The notes under the pieces were generated by a model. The model was not told where the DNA came from. It did no database searches and saw only the letters and a program-made list of their open reading frames with translations. From assembly GCF_003610895.1 (NCBI RefSeq), contig NZ_MCAS01000068.1, positions 124,001 through 188,000 on the forward strand: a stretch of DNA of 64,000 nt, given 5' to 3'. Source of the stretch: Paraburkholderia fungorum. GTDB taxonomy: Bacteria; Pseudomonadota; Gammaproteobacteria; Burkholderiales; Burkholderiaceae. Every line of letters begins with the position of its first letter. The stretch's first letter is position 1. Positions 1 to 8,469 of the stretch are shown in pieces. Position numbers and translations under genes: made by a program.

Positions 1-273
1 GGCACACGCAACTTCGCCGAACAGCCCCACGATCTCGACGCCCGGTCCTTCGACGACCTGCGTGATCGCCCCGGCGCCCGTGCCACTGGCCAGATGGCCG
101 TCAATCAGACTGCCGACCGCGCTGCGCACCACCGCGCGGCCGATGCCGTACTGCGCGCACAGCCGCTCAAGCGATTCGACGATGTCTTCATTCGGCTTCA
201 ACCGTGCGATCAGCGTGCGTCCGTAACTGCCGGCTTCGAGTTTGACCTCCGACGAGTTGGATAGCGAAGTCAT
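1..273 (-). CDS. PPC/DUF296 domain protein, C-terminus outside window
   Basis: Reading on the minus strand from the ATG at 273 gives an open frame to the window edge, starting MTSLSNSSEVKLEAGSYGRT and containing a segment with RAVVRSAVGSLIDGHLASG and VEIVGLFGEVA. This resembles the plants-and-prokaryotes-conserved (PPC, DUF296) fold, a small trimeric domain of uncertain biochemical role in bacteria. The start overlaps the stop of the upstream gene by four bases (ATGA), so the two are probably translationally coupled. That neighbour carries the same type of domain, which suggests a pair arisen by duplication. The C-terminus is missing. Confidence 0.7.
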   Translation of the reverse strand, partial: MTSLSNSSEVKLEAGSYGRTLIARLKPNEDIVESLERLCAQYGIGRAVVRSAVGSLIDGHLASGTGAGAITQVVEGPGVEIVGLFGEVACA

Positions 274-803
274 GCGGCATCCTCCATCGTCGGTCCGAAC
301 AAGGTGTAGCGGGTTTCCTCGTCGACGTATTGCGTGAAGCCACCGTGTGCAAACGCGCAGAGCCGCAACACCAGCGGCTCGCGGCCCACCTCCAGGCGAT
401 CGAGAATCACGTGGCCGCCGTGCAGCCGCCCGTCACCGCCCACGAACGCACCGTGGCAATGCAGCGCGACGCTGCCCGCACGGTCCTTACCGATCGTTAC
501 CGCGCCGTGAAGCAACGCGACTTCGTGGTTCTCCATGTTAGGGGTGCCGTAGATGTAAGGCCGCTCGCCTTGCGCGGCCTTGATGACGACGTGGTACTGC
601 AGCGCGCGCGCCGAGCCGCTACAGATCCGGCCAGTCGCGCCACAGAAACCGTGCTGCAACATCAAGTCGCGCAGCACCGTGCCGGCGTTGCATCCGCTGG
701 GTATTTCAACGCGCAGTTCGCGCGGTTCCCGCACTACCGTGGCCAGCACCCGCGGGTGAGCGGCTGCGCCTGGATGGCGGAAAGCTTCTGTCTTTGACGT
801 CAT
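270..803 (-). CDS. PPC/DUF296 domain protein
   Basis: A 177-residue protein. Its C-terminal half has HGAFVGGDGRLHGGHVILDR followed by LVLRLCAFAHGGFTQYVDEE, the His/Gly-rich core typical of PPC (DUF296) proteins. Bacterial members have been proposed to bind metal or DNA, but no reaction is established. I chose the ATG at 803 rather than the GTG at 875, because it lies about 24 nt after the expected start of a sigma54 promoter (838-852) and the upstream extension reads like non-coding sequence. It overlaps the next gene by ATGA. The context suggests a role in the sigma54-controlled catabolic regulon to its right. Confidence 0.7.
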   Translation of the reverse strand: MTSKTEAFRHPGAAAHPRVLATVVREPRELRVEIPSGCNAGTVLRDLMLQHGFCGATGRICSGSARALQYHVVIKAAQGERPYIYGTPNMENHEVALLHGAVTIGKDRAGSVALHCHGAFVGGDGRLHGGHVILDRLEVGREPLVLRLCAFAHGGFTQYVDEETRYTLFGPTMEDAA

Positions 804-837
804 GGAAGGGTCAGGTAAATTACGACACCCGTTCTTA

Positions 838-852
838 GCAACTTCAATGCCA
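838..852 (-). promoter_or_regulatory. sigma54 (-24/-12) promoter of the DUF296 pair
   Basis: On the minus strand the sequence TGGCATTGAAGTTGC has the invariant GG and GC elements separated by exactly 10 nt and matches the TGGCA and TTGC halves of the RpoN consensus. The predicted start lies about 12 nt downstream, some 20-25 nt before the ATG at 803. Upstream at 928-932 and 949-953 are two TGTCG half sites; the second sits in CAGGTGTCG, which recurs in the palindrome upstream of the TRAP operon. Confidence 0.7.
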
Positions 853-981
853 TTGGAACGCGATGCGCAACGCACACGGCCCGGCAGGCCTCAGCGCGGA
901 TGAACCTGCCGGCCGGTGCGCAACATCTGTCGCGCGCGCTGCTACAGGTGTCGTGCGTATGTCATGCAGCCGGGCTGCGCG

Positions 982-1881
982 CTAGCTGCCTGATCGCGTA
1001 CCGACCAAGCCCAGTTGCGCGGCGATATCGACAAACCGTGCCACGCACGGATTCAAGGTATCGGGACTCCACACCAGCGCCACGTCGACATAAGGCGCAT
1101 GCTGCAACGGCACGAACCTGACGTTGTCCGCGTGCGTGCTGCGCATCGAGCTATGCACGAGCGCAACGCCGAGTTGCTGCGCGACGAGGTTCACGATGGT
1201 CTGCTGGAAATTGGTTTCGAGGCGGATACGTGGCGTAAACCCCGAACGCCGGCAATGTTCGACGATCGTGTTGTAGATGAACGGCGAAGCTGCATGCGGA
1301 GAGATGATGAACCATTCGTCGCGCAACTCGGCAATGGAAATCGCCGCCCGTGTCGCAAGCCGGTGTCCTTCGGGCAAGGCGGCGACCAACTGCTCGCTGA
1401 AAATCGTGCGGGTCTCCAGTTCGACTGCGGAGTCCGACGGATACATGATGCCGACATCGGCCTTGCCGGCGCGAATCTCGGCCACCAGCAAGGTGGGAAT
1501 GCTTTCGCTGAGCTTCAGCTCGACGCGCGGAAAGGCCGATGCGTACGCCCGCGTCAGCGCCGGCACGATGCTGTACGCGGCCGCGAACATGAAGCCCGCC
1601 ATCAGCGTGCCCTCCTCGCCGAGGTTGGCGGCACGCGCATGGCCGCGCGCCTGGTCGACGGTCGCCATCACCGTCTTGGCGTCGCGATAGAAGCGATGCC
1701 CCGCTGCCGAGAGCCGCACGCTGCGGCGCGTGCGATCCAGCAGCACGACGCCCAGTTCCGCCTCCAGCAAGGCAATCTGCCGCGACAGCGGCGGCTGCGA
1801 GATATTGAGCAGTGCCGCCGCCCGGCCGAAGTGCAAGGTCTCCGCAAGTACGACGAAATAACGTATTTGCCTCAGCTCCAT
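982..1881 (-). CDS. LysR-family transcriptional regulator
   Basis: A 299-residue LTTR. The N-terminal winged HTH reads MELRQIRYFVVLAETLHFGR and includes SQPPLSRQIALLE, and is followed by a type-2 periplasmic-binding-like effector domain. I used the ATG at 1881, which gives the canonical LysR N-terminus, rather than an upstream start adding ten residues. It is divergent from the sigma54 activator at 2084 and lies upstream of the DUF296 pair on the same strand. A LysR-type inverted repeat (1926-1940) sits in the divergent region. The effector is unknown; the context suggests an acyl or aromatic acid. Confidence 0.9.
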   Translation of the reverse strand: MELRQIRYFVVLAETLHFGRAAALLNISQPPLSRQIALLEAELGVVLLDRTRRSVRLSAAGHRFYRDAKTVMATVDQARGHARAANLGEEGTLMAGFMFAAAYSIVPALTRAYASAFPRVELKLSESIPTLLVAEIRAGKADVGIMYPSDSAVELETRTIFSEQLVAALPEGHRLATRAAISIAELRDEWFIISPHAASPFIYNTIVEHCRRSGFTPRIRLETNFQQTIVNLVAQQLGVALVHSSMRSTHADNVRFVPLQHAPYVDVALVWSPDTLNPCVARFVDIAAQLGLVGTRSGS

Positions 1882-1925
1882 GCCAGCCCCAAGTCCGCCC
1901 AAAGTCCGCAAAAGGAATTCGACTT

Positions 1926-1940
1926 ATACCTTACCGGTAT
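1926..1940. promoter_or_regulatory. candidate LysR operator
   Basis: ATACC-TTACC-GGTAT is a perfect 5-bp inverted repeat with a 5-nt spacer, matching the T-N11-A pattern of LysR binding sites. It lies about 45-60 bp upstream of the lysR start and inside the AT-rich divergent region shared with the sigma54 activator gene, where autoregulation would be expected. Confidence 0.5.
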
Positions 1941-2083
1941 CAGTCGTCGCATCATAATGTATTGGAGACTATTAATGAATCGCACTATGCTTGGTTTCGG
2001 AGACAAACCGCTGGCAGTTTTTCCGATCCGCCGGGCCACAAGCCGGGCCGATCCTGCCAATCAGATACATAAAGAGAGATGCC

Positions 2084-3226
2084 ATGACCGCCCACGACCC
2101 GTTGGACCGCGCCCGTGCAGACTCATCTCGCTCATCGGGGCTGCCACTTGGCCAACTATGCGGCGACGATCCTACGATGCTGGCCACGCTGGCGCGTGCC
2201 CGCCTGCTCATCGACCGGCAGCTTCCCATTCTGATTCTCGGTGAAACCGGCACCGGCAAGGAATATCTCGCGCGTGCGCTGCACGGCTACAGCAACCGCC
2301 GGCAGGCAGCGATGGTCTCGGTGAATTGCGGCTCGATCCCTGAGAATCTGATCGAGAGCGAACTATTCGGCTATACACGTGGCGCGTTCTCCGGCGCACT
2401 GTCGACCGGCATGAAGGGCAAGGTCGTGCTTGCGCATCGCGGCACACTGTTCCTCGATGAAATCGGCGATATGCCCGCAGCGCAGCAAACTCGCCTGCTG
2501 CGCGCGCTGTCTGAGCGCGAAGTGACACCGATCGGCTCAGCCCAACCGATCGCGGTCGACCTCCAGCTGATCTGTGCGACGCATCAGAATATCGAATCGC
2601 ACGTCGAAGCAGGGACGTTCCGCGAAGATCTCTATTACCGGATCGCGGTGGGCATCGTGCATCTGCCGCCGGTGCGCGAACGGCACGACCGCGCATGGCT
2701 GCTGCAATCGATCCTCGAACGTGAAGCACCGGGCATGACGCTCGAGCGCAACGTCGACAGCGAAGCACGCGAAATTCTGTTGCACTGCAAATGGCCGGGC
2801 AATCTGCGGCAGATGCGTGCCGCACTTCAGTATGCCTGCGCGGTGAAGAGCGGCGACCTGATTCGCGCGGGCGACCTGCCGGCCAATGTGCAACCCGGTA
2901 AAGGCGTGAGCAGCCATATCGGTCTGCGCTCGACGTATCACGCCGCGTTTCAGGCAACGCCGCAACCGTTCGCCGCCTCACGGGAGAGCGGCGGGCACGC
3001 CACCTCGCATAGTGCGCGGTTCGCAGACGCGTCACGCCTGCCCGTCGCGCCGCCCAGCGAGCGCGACAACATTCTGCGCGCGCTGTCCGCCAGTCGCTGG
3101 AATATCTCAGCCGCGTCGCGCGAACTCGGTATTTGCCGCGCGTCGCTCTATCGCAAGCTCAGGCAGTTTCGCATTCCGCACGTGCGTGACCTGGGCAGCG
3201 ACATGCTGATGGCGGATCACGGCTGA
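2084..3226 (+). CDS. sigma54-dependent enhancer-binding protein without N-terminal sensor
   Basis: A 380-residue NtrC-family activator. It has Walker A GETGTGKE (residues 53-60), the sigma54-contact loop as GAFSGA (100-105) instead of the usual GAFTGA, Walker B TLFLDE (121-126), the FREDLYYR motif (179-186) and a C-terminal Fis-type HTH. Only about 30 residues precede the AAA+ domain, so no receiver, GAF or PAS domain is present. Activity must be set by expression, ligand binding to the core, or a partner protein. The ATG at 2084 follows an AGAGA ribosome site. It is divergent from LysR and is the likely activator of the -24/-12 promoters at 838-852, 8121-8136 and 8400-8415. Confidence 0.9.
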   Translation: MTAHDPLDRARADSSRSSGLPLGQLCGDDPTMLATLARARLLIDRQLPILILGETGTGKEYLARALHGYSNRRQAAMVSVNCGSIPENLIESELFGYTRGAFSGALSTGMKGKVVLAHRGTLFLDEIGDMPAAQQTRLLRALSEREVTPIGSAQPIAVDLQLICATHQNIESHVEAGTFREDLYYRIAVGIVHLPPVRERHDRAWLLQSILEREAPGMTLERNVDSEAREILLHCKWPGNLRQMRAALQYACAVKSGDLIRAGDLPANVQPGKGVSSHIGLRSTYHAAFQATPQPFAASRESGGHATSHSARFADASRLPVAPPSERDNILRALSASRWNISAASRELGICRASLYRKLRQFRIPHVRDLGSDMLMADHG

Positions 3227-3300
3227 GTGGATGCCTCGACACGGCGAGGCGGCGACGCGTCCGCCGGAACACGCGCGCCGTCGAACCCTATCGCGATGGT

Positions 3301-4206
3301 TCATTCCCGCGCCGTGGCCGCTTCCGCCGCAGGCCGTTTGAACATTTGCGCAACGATCACGCCGACGAGCGCGGTACCGCCGCCGAGCACGTGATACATA
3401 TGCAAGGTTTCGCCGAGCATCGCAATGGCGATCAACGCGGTGGCGATCGGCAGCACGTTCATGAATAGCGCGCACCGATTCGGGCCGAGATGCTTGACGC
3501 CCTGCATCCAGAGAAACGGCAGCACCACCGAGGCCAGCACGCCGGCATACAGGATCAGCGGCACGCTCGCGCGCGTCGGCACAGCTTCGGCGGCCGGCAG
3601 GCGCAGCAGCATCGGCAGCATGAACAGCAACGCGAACAGCGCCTGCAGGTAGGTGGATTGCCACGACGGCAACCCCACGTGCCAGCGCTTGAGCAACACG
3701 CCGTACAGCGCATACGCAAGCGCGGCGAAAATCATCAGCAGATCGCCGAGATGTGCGCCATTGGCAAGCAGCATTGCCGGATTGCCTTGCGTGATCAGAT
3801 ACACCACGCCGGCCAGCGACAGAATCCCGCCACCCACCATACCCGTGGTTGGCGCTTCGCCGAGCAGCAGCGTGCTGGCGACCATCGTCATCAGCGGCAC
3901 GAGCGCCGTGATGATCGACATGTTGGTCGCCGTGGTGGTCTTGGCCGCTTCATACGAGAGACTCTGGAACAAGGCCATCGCGAGAAAACCGAGTACGGCG
4001 AGCTTCGGGAGTTGCGGCACGATCGCCGCCCGATTGCGCCAGGCGGGCTTCAGTGTGAACAGGCTCATCAGCGCGACCGCGAGCAACAGACGGTAGAACG
4101 TGATCGCCGACGGGTCGATGGTATGGGCGGACAGCTTCGACACGATGACATTACCGGCCCACAGCAGGATTGCCACAAAGGGAAACAGGAAATACGATTT
4201 CTTCAT
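3301..4206 (-). CDS. EamA/DMT-family transporter
   Basis: A 301-residue inner-membrane protein with about ten hydrophobic segments in two EamA repeats, starting MKKSYFLFPFVAILLWAGN and with a second repeat near GDLLMIFAALAYALYGVLLK. DMT carriers of this type usually export amino acids or small metabolites. The start at 4206 gives the normal EamA N-terminus. It is divergent from the AraC-type regulator at 4352, the usual arrangement of a locally regulated exporter. The substrate cannot be predicted. Confidence 0.88.
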   Translation of the reverse strand: MKKSYFLFPFVAILLWAGNVIVSKLSAHTIDPSAITFYRLLLAVALMSLFTLKPAWRNRAAIVPQLPKLAVLGFLAMALFQSLSYEAAKTTTATNMSIITALVPLMTMVASTLLLGEAPTTGMVGGGILSLAGVVYLITQGNPAMLLANGAHLGDLLMIFAALAYALYGVLLKRWHVGLPSWQSTYLQALFALLFMLPMLLRLPAAEAVPTRASVPLILYAGVLASVVLPFLWMQGVKHLGPNRCALFMNVLPIATALIAIAMLGETLHMYHVLGGGTALVGVIVAQMFKRPAAEAATARE

Positions 4207-4351
4207 ATCACGCTCTGGCTGATTGTCGACAAGGAATCGGGGGCTCCGAAGTGACATGCATTCTTGCGCTCGCACGCAAGGTCCGTCTCACGCCAAAAGG
4301 TCTTTATCTGTCGCGAAACGGTCAACCATCCGATAAAGGGCAACACCACGA

Positions 4352-5164
4352 ATGAACGCGCGAACTCCAATGCCCGCGGCACACCACACTGAAACGCCCA
4401 CCGCACCCGGCGCGCATGTGCCGTTCGAGAGCACGCCCATGCCGGTGTCGGCCATGGCCGCGTGGTATCCGCACGGCACCGTGATTGCGCCGCACCGTCA
4501 TCGGCGCGCGCAATTGCTCTATGCGATCGAAGGCGTGATGCTGATCGAATCGGCAACCGGCTCGTGGGTCGTGCCGCCCACGCGTGGCGTATGGCTCGAA
4601 CCCGAGGTCGATCATTCGGTGCAGATGAGTGGCGATGTGAAAATGCGCACGGTGTTCGTCGAACCCGGCGCGACCGCGCATTTGCCCACTCGCAGTTGCG
4701 TGGTCGAAGTCCATCCGCTGTTGCGCGAGCTGATACTCGCGGCGATCGACGTGCCGCCGGACTACACCGACGGCTCGCGCGACGATCATTTGATGCGCCT
4801 GCTGCTGGCGGAGTTGAATGCGGTGCCGTCGCTGCCGCTCTATTTGCCGTGGCCAATCGATCAGCGCTTGCGCGAGGTATGCAACAGCCTGTTCGCCGCC
4901 CCCGACGACAATCGCACCATCGGTGCATGGGCCAGCACGCTCGATGTCTCCGAGAAGACGTTTCACCGCTGGTTTCAGCGCGAGACCGGCCTGACGTTCG
5001 GTCGCTGGCGTCAGCAGGCGCGGCTTCTGCTGGCGCTCAAGCGCCTCGCGCATGGCGAGAAGATCATCGCGGTCGCGCTGGACCATGGCTACACGAGCCA
5101 AAGCGCTTTCGCGGCGATGTTCAAACGGCATTTCGGCGTGGTGCCGTCAGCGTTTTACGCGTAG
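4352..5164 (+). CDS. AraC-family regulator with N-terminal cupin
   Basis: A 270-residue protein. The N-terminal cupin-like sensor has HRHRRAQLLYAIEGVMLIES and a PPTRGVWLEP segment. The C-terminal pair of HTH motifs (SEKTFHRWFQRETGLTFGRW and YTSQSAFAAMFKRHFG) is the AraC/XylS DNA-binding domain. It is divergent from the EamA transporter and probably controls it. A second gene of the same architecture lies at 28509-29348, so the two are paralogues. Confidence 0.9.
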   Translation: MNARTPMPAAHHTETPTAPGAHVPFESTPMPVSAMAAWYPHGTVIAPHRHRRAQLLYAIEGVMLIESATGSWVVPPTRGVWLEPEVDHSVQMSGDVKMRTVFVEPGATAHLPTRSCVVEVHPLLRELILAAIDVPPDYTDGSRDDHLMRLLLAELNAVPSLPLYLPWPIDQRLREVCNSLFAAPDDNRTIGAWASTLDVSEKTFHRWFQRETGLTFGRWRQQARLLLALKRLAHGEKIIAVALDHGYTSQSAFAAMFKRHFGVVPSAFYA

Positions 5165-5237
5165 CTCTTGTTGCCGCCCGGCGCGACACCAGCAGACGGT
5201 AGACCGCAGATGGCGCGCCGGCAAGCTCAAGAACACG

Positions 5238-6836
5238 TCAACGGGCCGCCATCCCCTCCGCCGTCACCGCTTCTTGCGGCGCAGCCAGCAAGGCCTTGAT
5301 ATCTTTCTTGACGATCTTGCCGTAGGCGGACTTGGGCAACGCCTCCCAGAACACGCAACGTTTAGGCCATTTGTAGCGCGCGAGATGCGGTTCGAGATGC
5401 GTCAGCAAGGCGTCCTCCTCGAGCGCCCAGCCTTCGCGCCGCACCACTACCGCAACGCCGACTTCCCCCCACTTGGGATCCGGCATGCCGACCACCGCGA
5501 CCTCCTGGACGGCCTTGTGCGTGAGAATCGCTTCTTCGACTTCGCGCGGATAAACGTTCGAACCGCCGGAGATGTACATGTCCGACGAACGTCCGGTGAT
5601 GTACAGGAAGCCCTGTTCGTCGAGATGCCCCAGATCGCCGGTATGGAACCAGCCGTGGCGGAAGGCCTTTTCGTTCGCTTCTGCATTGTTGTAATAGCCG
5701 ACGAATACCGCCGGGCCGCGCACGCAGATTTCGCCGCTCGCACCCGCCGCGAGGCGATGGCCCTCGTGGTCGAGGATGCCGATTTCAATGCCGGTTCGCG
5801 CGTAGCCACAGGTGCCGACGCGGCTGTTGGTGGCCTGGTCGTCGGCGGTATGCAGCGAAGGCGGCAGCACGGTAATGTTGCCGGTCACTTCGCCCAGCCC
5901 GTAGTACTGCACCAGCACCTTGCCCAGCTTGCGCAGCGCATGCTTCTGGTCCTCGCGATACATCGGAGCGCCGGCATAGATCATGTATTTCAGCGAACTG
6001 TGATCGTAACGGTCCACCGATTCGTGCTCCGTCAGCATCTTGACGATAGTCGGAACGGTGAACATGTTATCGATACGATGTTCCTGCACCAGCGCCCACG
6101 CTTCTTCTGCGTCGAGCTTCTCCGAGGCCGGCAGGACGCTCGCCGCCGCGCGCGCGACGTTGACCATCGCGTGAATGCCCGCGCCGTGCGATAGCGGCGC
6201 CACCACCAGCGAGCGCGATTCGTGCGTCAAGCCGGGCATCAGATCGGCAATGTGGTTGGTCAGTACAAACGCCATCTGCCCATGCGTTAGCACACCCGCT
6301 TTCGGGCGCCCGGTGGTGCCGGACGTATAGAAAAACCACAGTGGGTCGTCGCGGTCCACGTCCACCGCGGCGAACGGCGGTGCGTCCATCTGTTGCGCGA
6401 GCGTCTCGTAGGCGAGTTCGCCCACCCGCGGCGTGCCGATCGCGATCACATGCTGCAGGGCGGGCGATACCGCGCGCACCGCATCGACGTGGGCGTCGAA
6501 ACCGGCTTCGTAGATCATGGCCGCCGCACCGCTCGACTCGCCGAGATATGCCGCTTCCGCCGCGGTAATCCGGCAGTTGGTCGGCACCCACACGGCACCG
6601 AGTTTGAACGCGACCCACGCGCTTTCGAAAAGCGCCAGGTTGTTGCGAGAATGCACGAGAATCTTGTCGCCCTTGCCGATGCCGAGCCGGCTCAAACCGT
6701 GCGCGACCGCGTCGACGCGCGCATTGATGTCGTGCCAGCTCACGCTGCGTTCGGCGTGAATGAAGCCGGGTTGATCGGCGTGACGCCGGGCTGCGTCGGT
6801 CAGCAGATTCCCGAGGTTCATGACGGTGGTCAGCAT
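5238..6836 (-). CDS. AMP-forming acyl-CoA synthetase
   Basis: A 532-residue ANL-superfamily ligase that activates a carboxylate with ATP and joins it to CoA. The phosphate-binding P-loop YTSGTTGRPKA is at residues 170-180. The adenylation motif YYGLGEVTG and hinge TGDLGHLDEQGFLYITGR follow, and the catalytic lysine is in the C-terminal SAYGKIVKKDI. The start could be the ATG at 6836 or the one at 6821 (MNLGNLLTDAARRHAD, the usual N-terminus); neither has a clear ribosome site. It lies 67 nt downstream of the thiolase gene on the same strand, so both are probably read from the sigma54 promoter at 8121-8136. Chain length and substrate are unknown. Confidence 0.92.
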   Translation of the reverse strand: MLTTVMNLGNLLTDAARRHADQPGFIHAERSVSWHDINARVDAVAHGLSRLGIGKGDKILVHSRNNLALFESAWVAFKLGAVWVPTNCRITAAEAAYLGESSGAAAMIYEAGFDAHVDAVRAVSPALQHVIAIGTPRVGELAYETLAQQMDAPPFAAVDVDRDDPLWFFYTSGTTGRPKAGVLTHGQMAFVLTNHIADLMPGLTHESRSLVVAPLSHGAGIHAMVNVARAAASVLPASEKLDAEEAWALVQEHRIDNMFTVPTIVKMLTEHESVDRYDHSSLKYMIYAGAPMYREDQKHALRKLGKVLVQYYGLGEVTGNITVLPPSLHTADDQATNSRVGTCGYARTGIEIGILDHEGHRLAAGASGEICVRGPAVFVGYYNNAEANEKAFRHGWFHTGDLGHLDEQGFLYITGRSSDMYISGGSNVYPREVEEAILTHKAVQEVAVVGMPDPKWGEVGVAVVVRREGWALEEDALLTHLEPHLARYKWPKRCVFWEALPKSAYGKIVKKDIKALLAAPQEAVTAEGMAAR

Positions 6837-6903
6837 AAGCCAGTGCTTTGAAGAAAGAGAAGGGAAGAGACACGCATGGTGAGTCCGGGTGATGGGATGC
6901 CTT

Positions 6904-8070
6904 TCAGCGGCGTGCTTCGAGAATGCTCAGATAATTGGTCACGGCCGCGCCGCCCATGTTGAAAACGCCGGCCGTGCGCGCATTTGGAATCTGCATCGCA
7001 CCGGCCTGGCCGCTGACCTGCATCGCCGCCATCACGTGCATCGATACGCCGGTCGCGCCGACCGGATGCCCCTTTGCCTTCAGTCCGCCCGATGCATTGA
7101 CCGGCAAACGCCCTTCTTTCGTGGTGACGCCGTCAAGAATCACGCGCGCGCCTTGCCCCGGCTCGGCGAGACCCATTGCTTCGTACTCGATCAGCTCGGC
7201 GATCGTGAAGCAATCGTGCGTTTCGACCAGCGAGAGATCGTCGAGCGTCATGCCGGCTTGCGCCAGGCCTTGCTGCCACGCGCGCCGCGCGCCTTCGAAC
7301 GCGATCGGATCGCGCCGCGACAACGGCAGGTAGTCGCTCACCTGCACCGTCGCGCGAAACTCGACCGCGTGACGTGCACGCCGCGCGATGTCCGGTGACG
7401 CAATGATCAAGGCAGCCGCGCCGTCCGAGATCATCGAGCAGTCGGTACGCTTCAGCGGCCCGGCGACGAACGGGTTTTTCTCCGACGGCGTGCGGCAAAA
7501 GTCATAGCCGAAATCGCGCCGCATGTGCGCATACGGATTCGACACGCCGTTGTGATGATTCTTCGCGGCAATCGCCGCCAGCGCGTCCGACTGATCGCCA
7601 TAGCGATCGAAATACGTTTGCGCGAGCTGACCGAAGATGCCCGCGAATCCGCCGGGTACGTCCGCCTCCTCGCTCGCATACGAGCACTTCTGCAGGACCT
7701 TGCCAACTTCGGCGGTCGGCAGGCTCGTCATCTTTTCGTAGCCGATCACCAGCGCGCACGCGGAACGTCCCGAGCGCACCGCATCGAGCGCGGAGTACAC
7801 CGCGGCCGAGCCGGTCGAGCACGCGTTTTCGCAGCGCACGGTCGAGGTGAAGCGCATTTCGGGAATCGCGTTGAAGACGAGCGCCGACGGAAAGTCCTGG
7901 TAGACAAACCCGCCGTTAAACGTGCCCACGTGAATCGAATCGATCTGACCGGCTTCGACGCCGGCATGGTCGAGCGCGCCGAGCGCGGTGTCGGCGATCA
8001 TGCGCTCGATGTCCAGCGCGTCGAGTTTGCCGAACGGGATATGGCTCCATCCGATGATGGTCGGTTGCAT
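6904..8070 (-). CDS. thiolase / acetyl-CoA acetyltransferase family protein (SCP2-thiolase-like)
   Basis: A 388-residue thiolase-fold protein. The nucleophilic cysteine is in RCENACSTGSAA (C84), with downstream ETHDCFTIAE and GGLKAKGHPVGATG. It belongs to the lipid-transfer/SCP2-type branch, which cleaves or condenses acyl-CoAs, rather than the classical PhaA branch. The ATG at 8070 is chosen because it is preceded by AAGGAG at good spacing; the frame extends 51 codons upstream without support. It precedes the acyl-CoA synthetase, so the pair would activate a carboxylic acid and then cleave the product thiolytically. Confidence 0.88.
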   Translation of the reverse strand: MQPTIIGWSHIPFGKLDALDIERMIADTALGALDHAGVEAGQIDSIHVGTFNGGFVYQDFPSALVFNAIPEMRFTSTVRCENACSTGSAAVYSALDAVRSGRSACALVIGYEKMTSLPTAEVGKVLQKCSYASEEADVPGGFAGIFGQLAQTYFDRYGDQSDALAAIAAKNHHNGVSNPYAHMRRDFGYDFCRTPSEKNPFVAGPLKRTDCSMISDGAAALIIASPDIARRARHAVEFRATVQVSDYLPLSRRDPIAFEGARRAWQQGLAQAGMTLDDLSLVETHDCFTIAELIEYEAMGLAEPGQGARVILDGVTTKEGRLPVNASGGLKAKGHPVGATGVSMHVMAAMQVSGQAGAMQIPNARTAGVFNMGGAAVTNYLSILEARR

Positions 8071-8120
8071 TGCGAACAACTCCTTGGCTTGGGAATGAAG
8101 GCTCTTTAGACGGCTCTTAA

Positions 8121-8136
8121 TGCAAAAGCCAGGCCA
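8121..8136 (-). promoter_or_regulatory. sigma54 promoter of thiolase/acyl-CoA synthetase operon
   Basis: The minus-strand sequence TGGCCTGGCTTTTGCA has GG and GC exactly 10 nt apart and good TGGC/TTGCA halves. It lies about 50 nt upstream of the thiolase start at 8070 and on the opposite strand to the sigma54 promoter at 8400, so the two diverge around a shared upstream site. Confidence 0.65.
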
Positions 8137-8282
8137 GGCCGCCCCCTCGATCACGACCACGATCCAGCCGGCAACAGCACGCGTGACGCGAAATGCCCCG
8201 CCAATGCGTGGCAAGCCAGGCAACGGCGGCTAATCCCGCGCTCACCCCACGCTCGAACCCGCCGCTCCACGCCCCGCCCACG

Positions 8283-8327
8283 TGCGACACAAAGCATGCG
8301 ACAGGTGTCGCATTCGCTCGACACCTG
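8283..8327. promoter_or_regulatory. palindromic upstream activator site between divergent sigma54 promoters
   Basis: CAGGTGTCG (8302-8310) and CGACACCTG (8319-8327) form a perfect 9-bp inverted repeat with an 8-nt spacer. GCGACA-GG-TGTCGC (8298-8311) is a second, overlapping palindrome, and one more CGACA is at 8285-8289. TGTCG/CGACA arrangements of this kind are typical of NtrC-family enhancer sites. The block is about 85 bp from the -24 element at 8400 and about 180 bp from that at 8136, which is normal enhancer spacing. Confidence 0.6.
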
Positions 8328-8399
8328 CACGGCGTCCGCAGCCTGGCAATAACCCGCCCTTACCGCCTTGACGCTAATACCCATCAGGCTCCCGTCGAA

Positions 8400-8415
8400 T
8401 GGCATCCAATTTGCT
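8400..8415 (+). promoter_or_regulatory. sigma54 promoter of TRAP transporter operon
   Basis: TGGCATCCAATTTGCT has GG (8401-8402) and GC (8413-8414) separated by 10 nt and matches the RpoN consensus at nearly every conserved base. The start site would be near 8426, giving a leader of about 45 nt before the ATG at 8470. Confidence 0.75.
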
Positions 8416-8469
8416 TTGAGCTATCCGCCAGCCCTCGAAGCGGCAAACATAAAACCCAGGAGACAGACG

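Noticed and set aside
1015..2244. 409-codon plus-strand frame
   Set aside because: Antisense of lysR running into the activator gene; no domain and no ribosome site.
8345..8360. A second sigma54 promoter (TGGCAATAACCCGC)
   Set aside because: GG and GC are 9 nt apart instead of 10.
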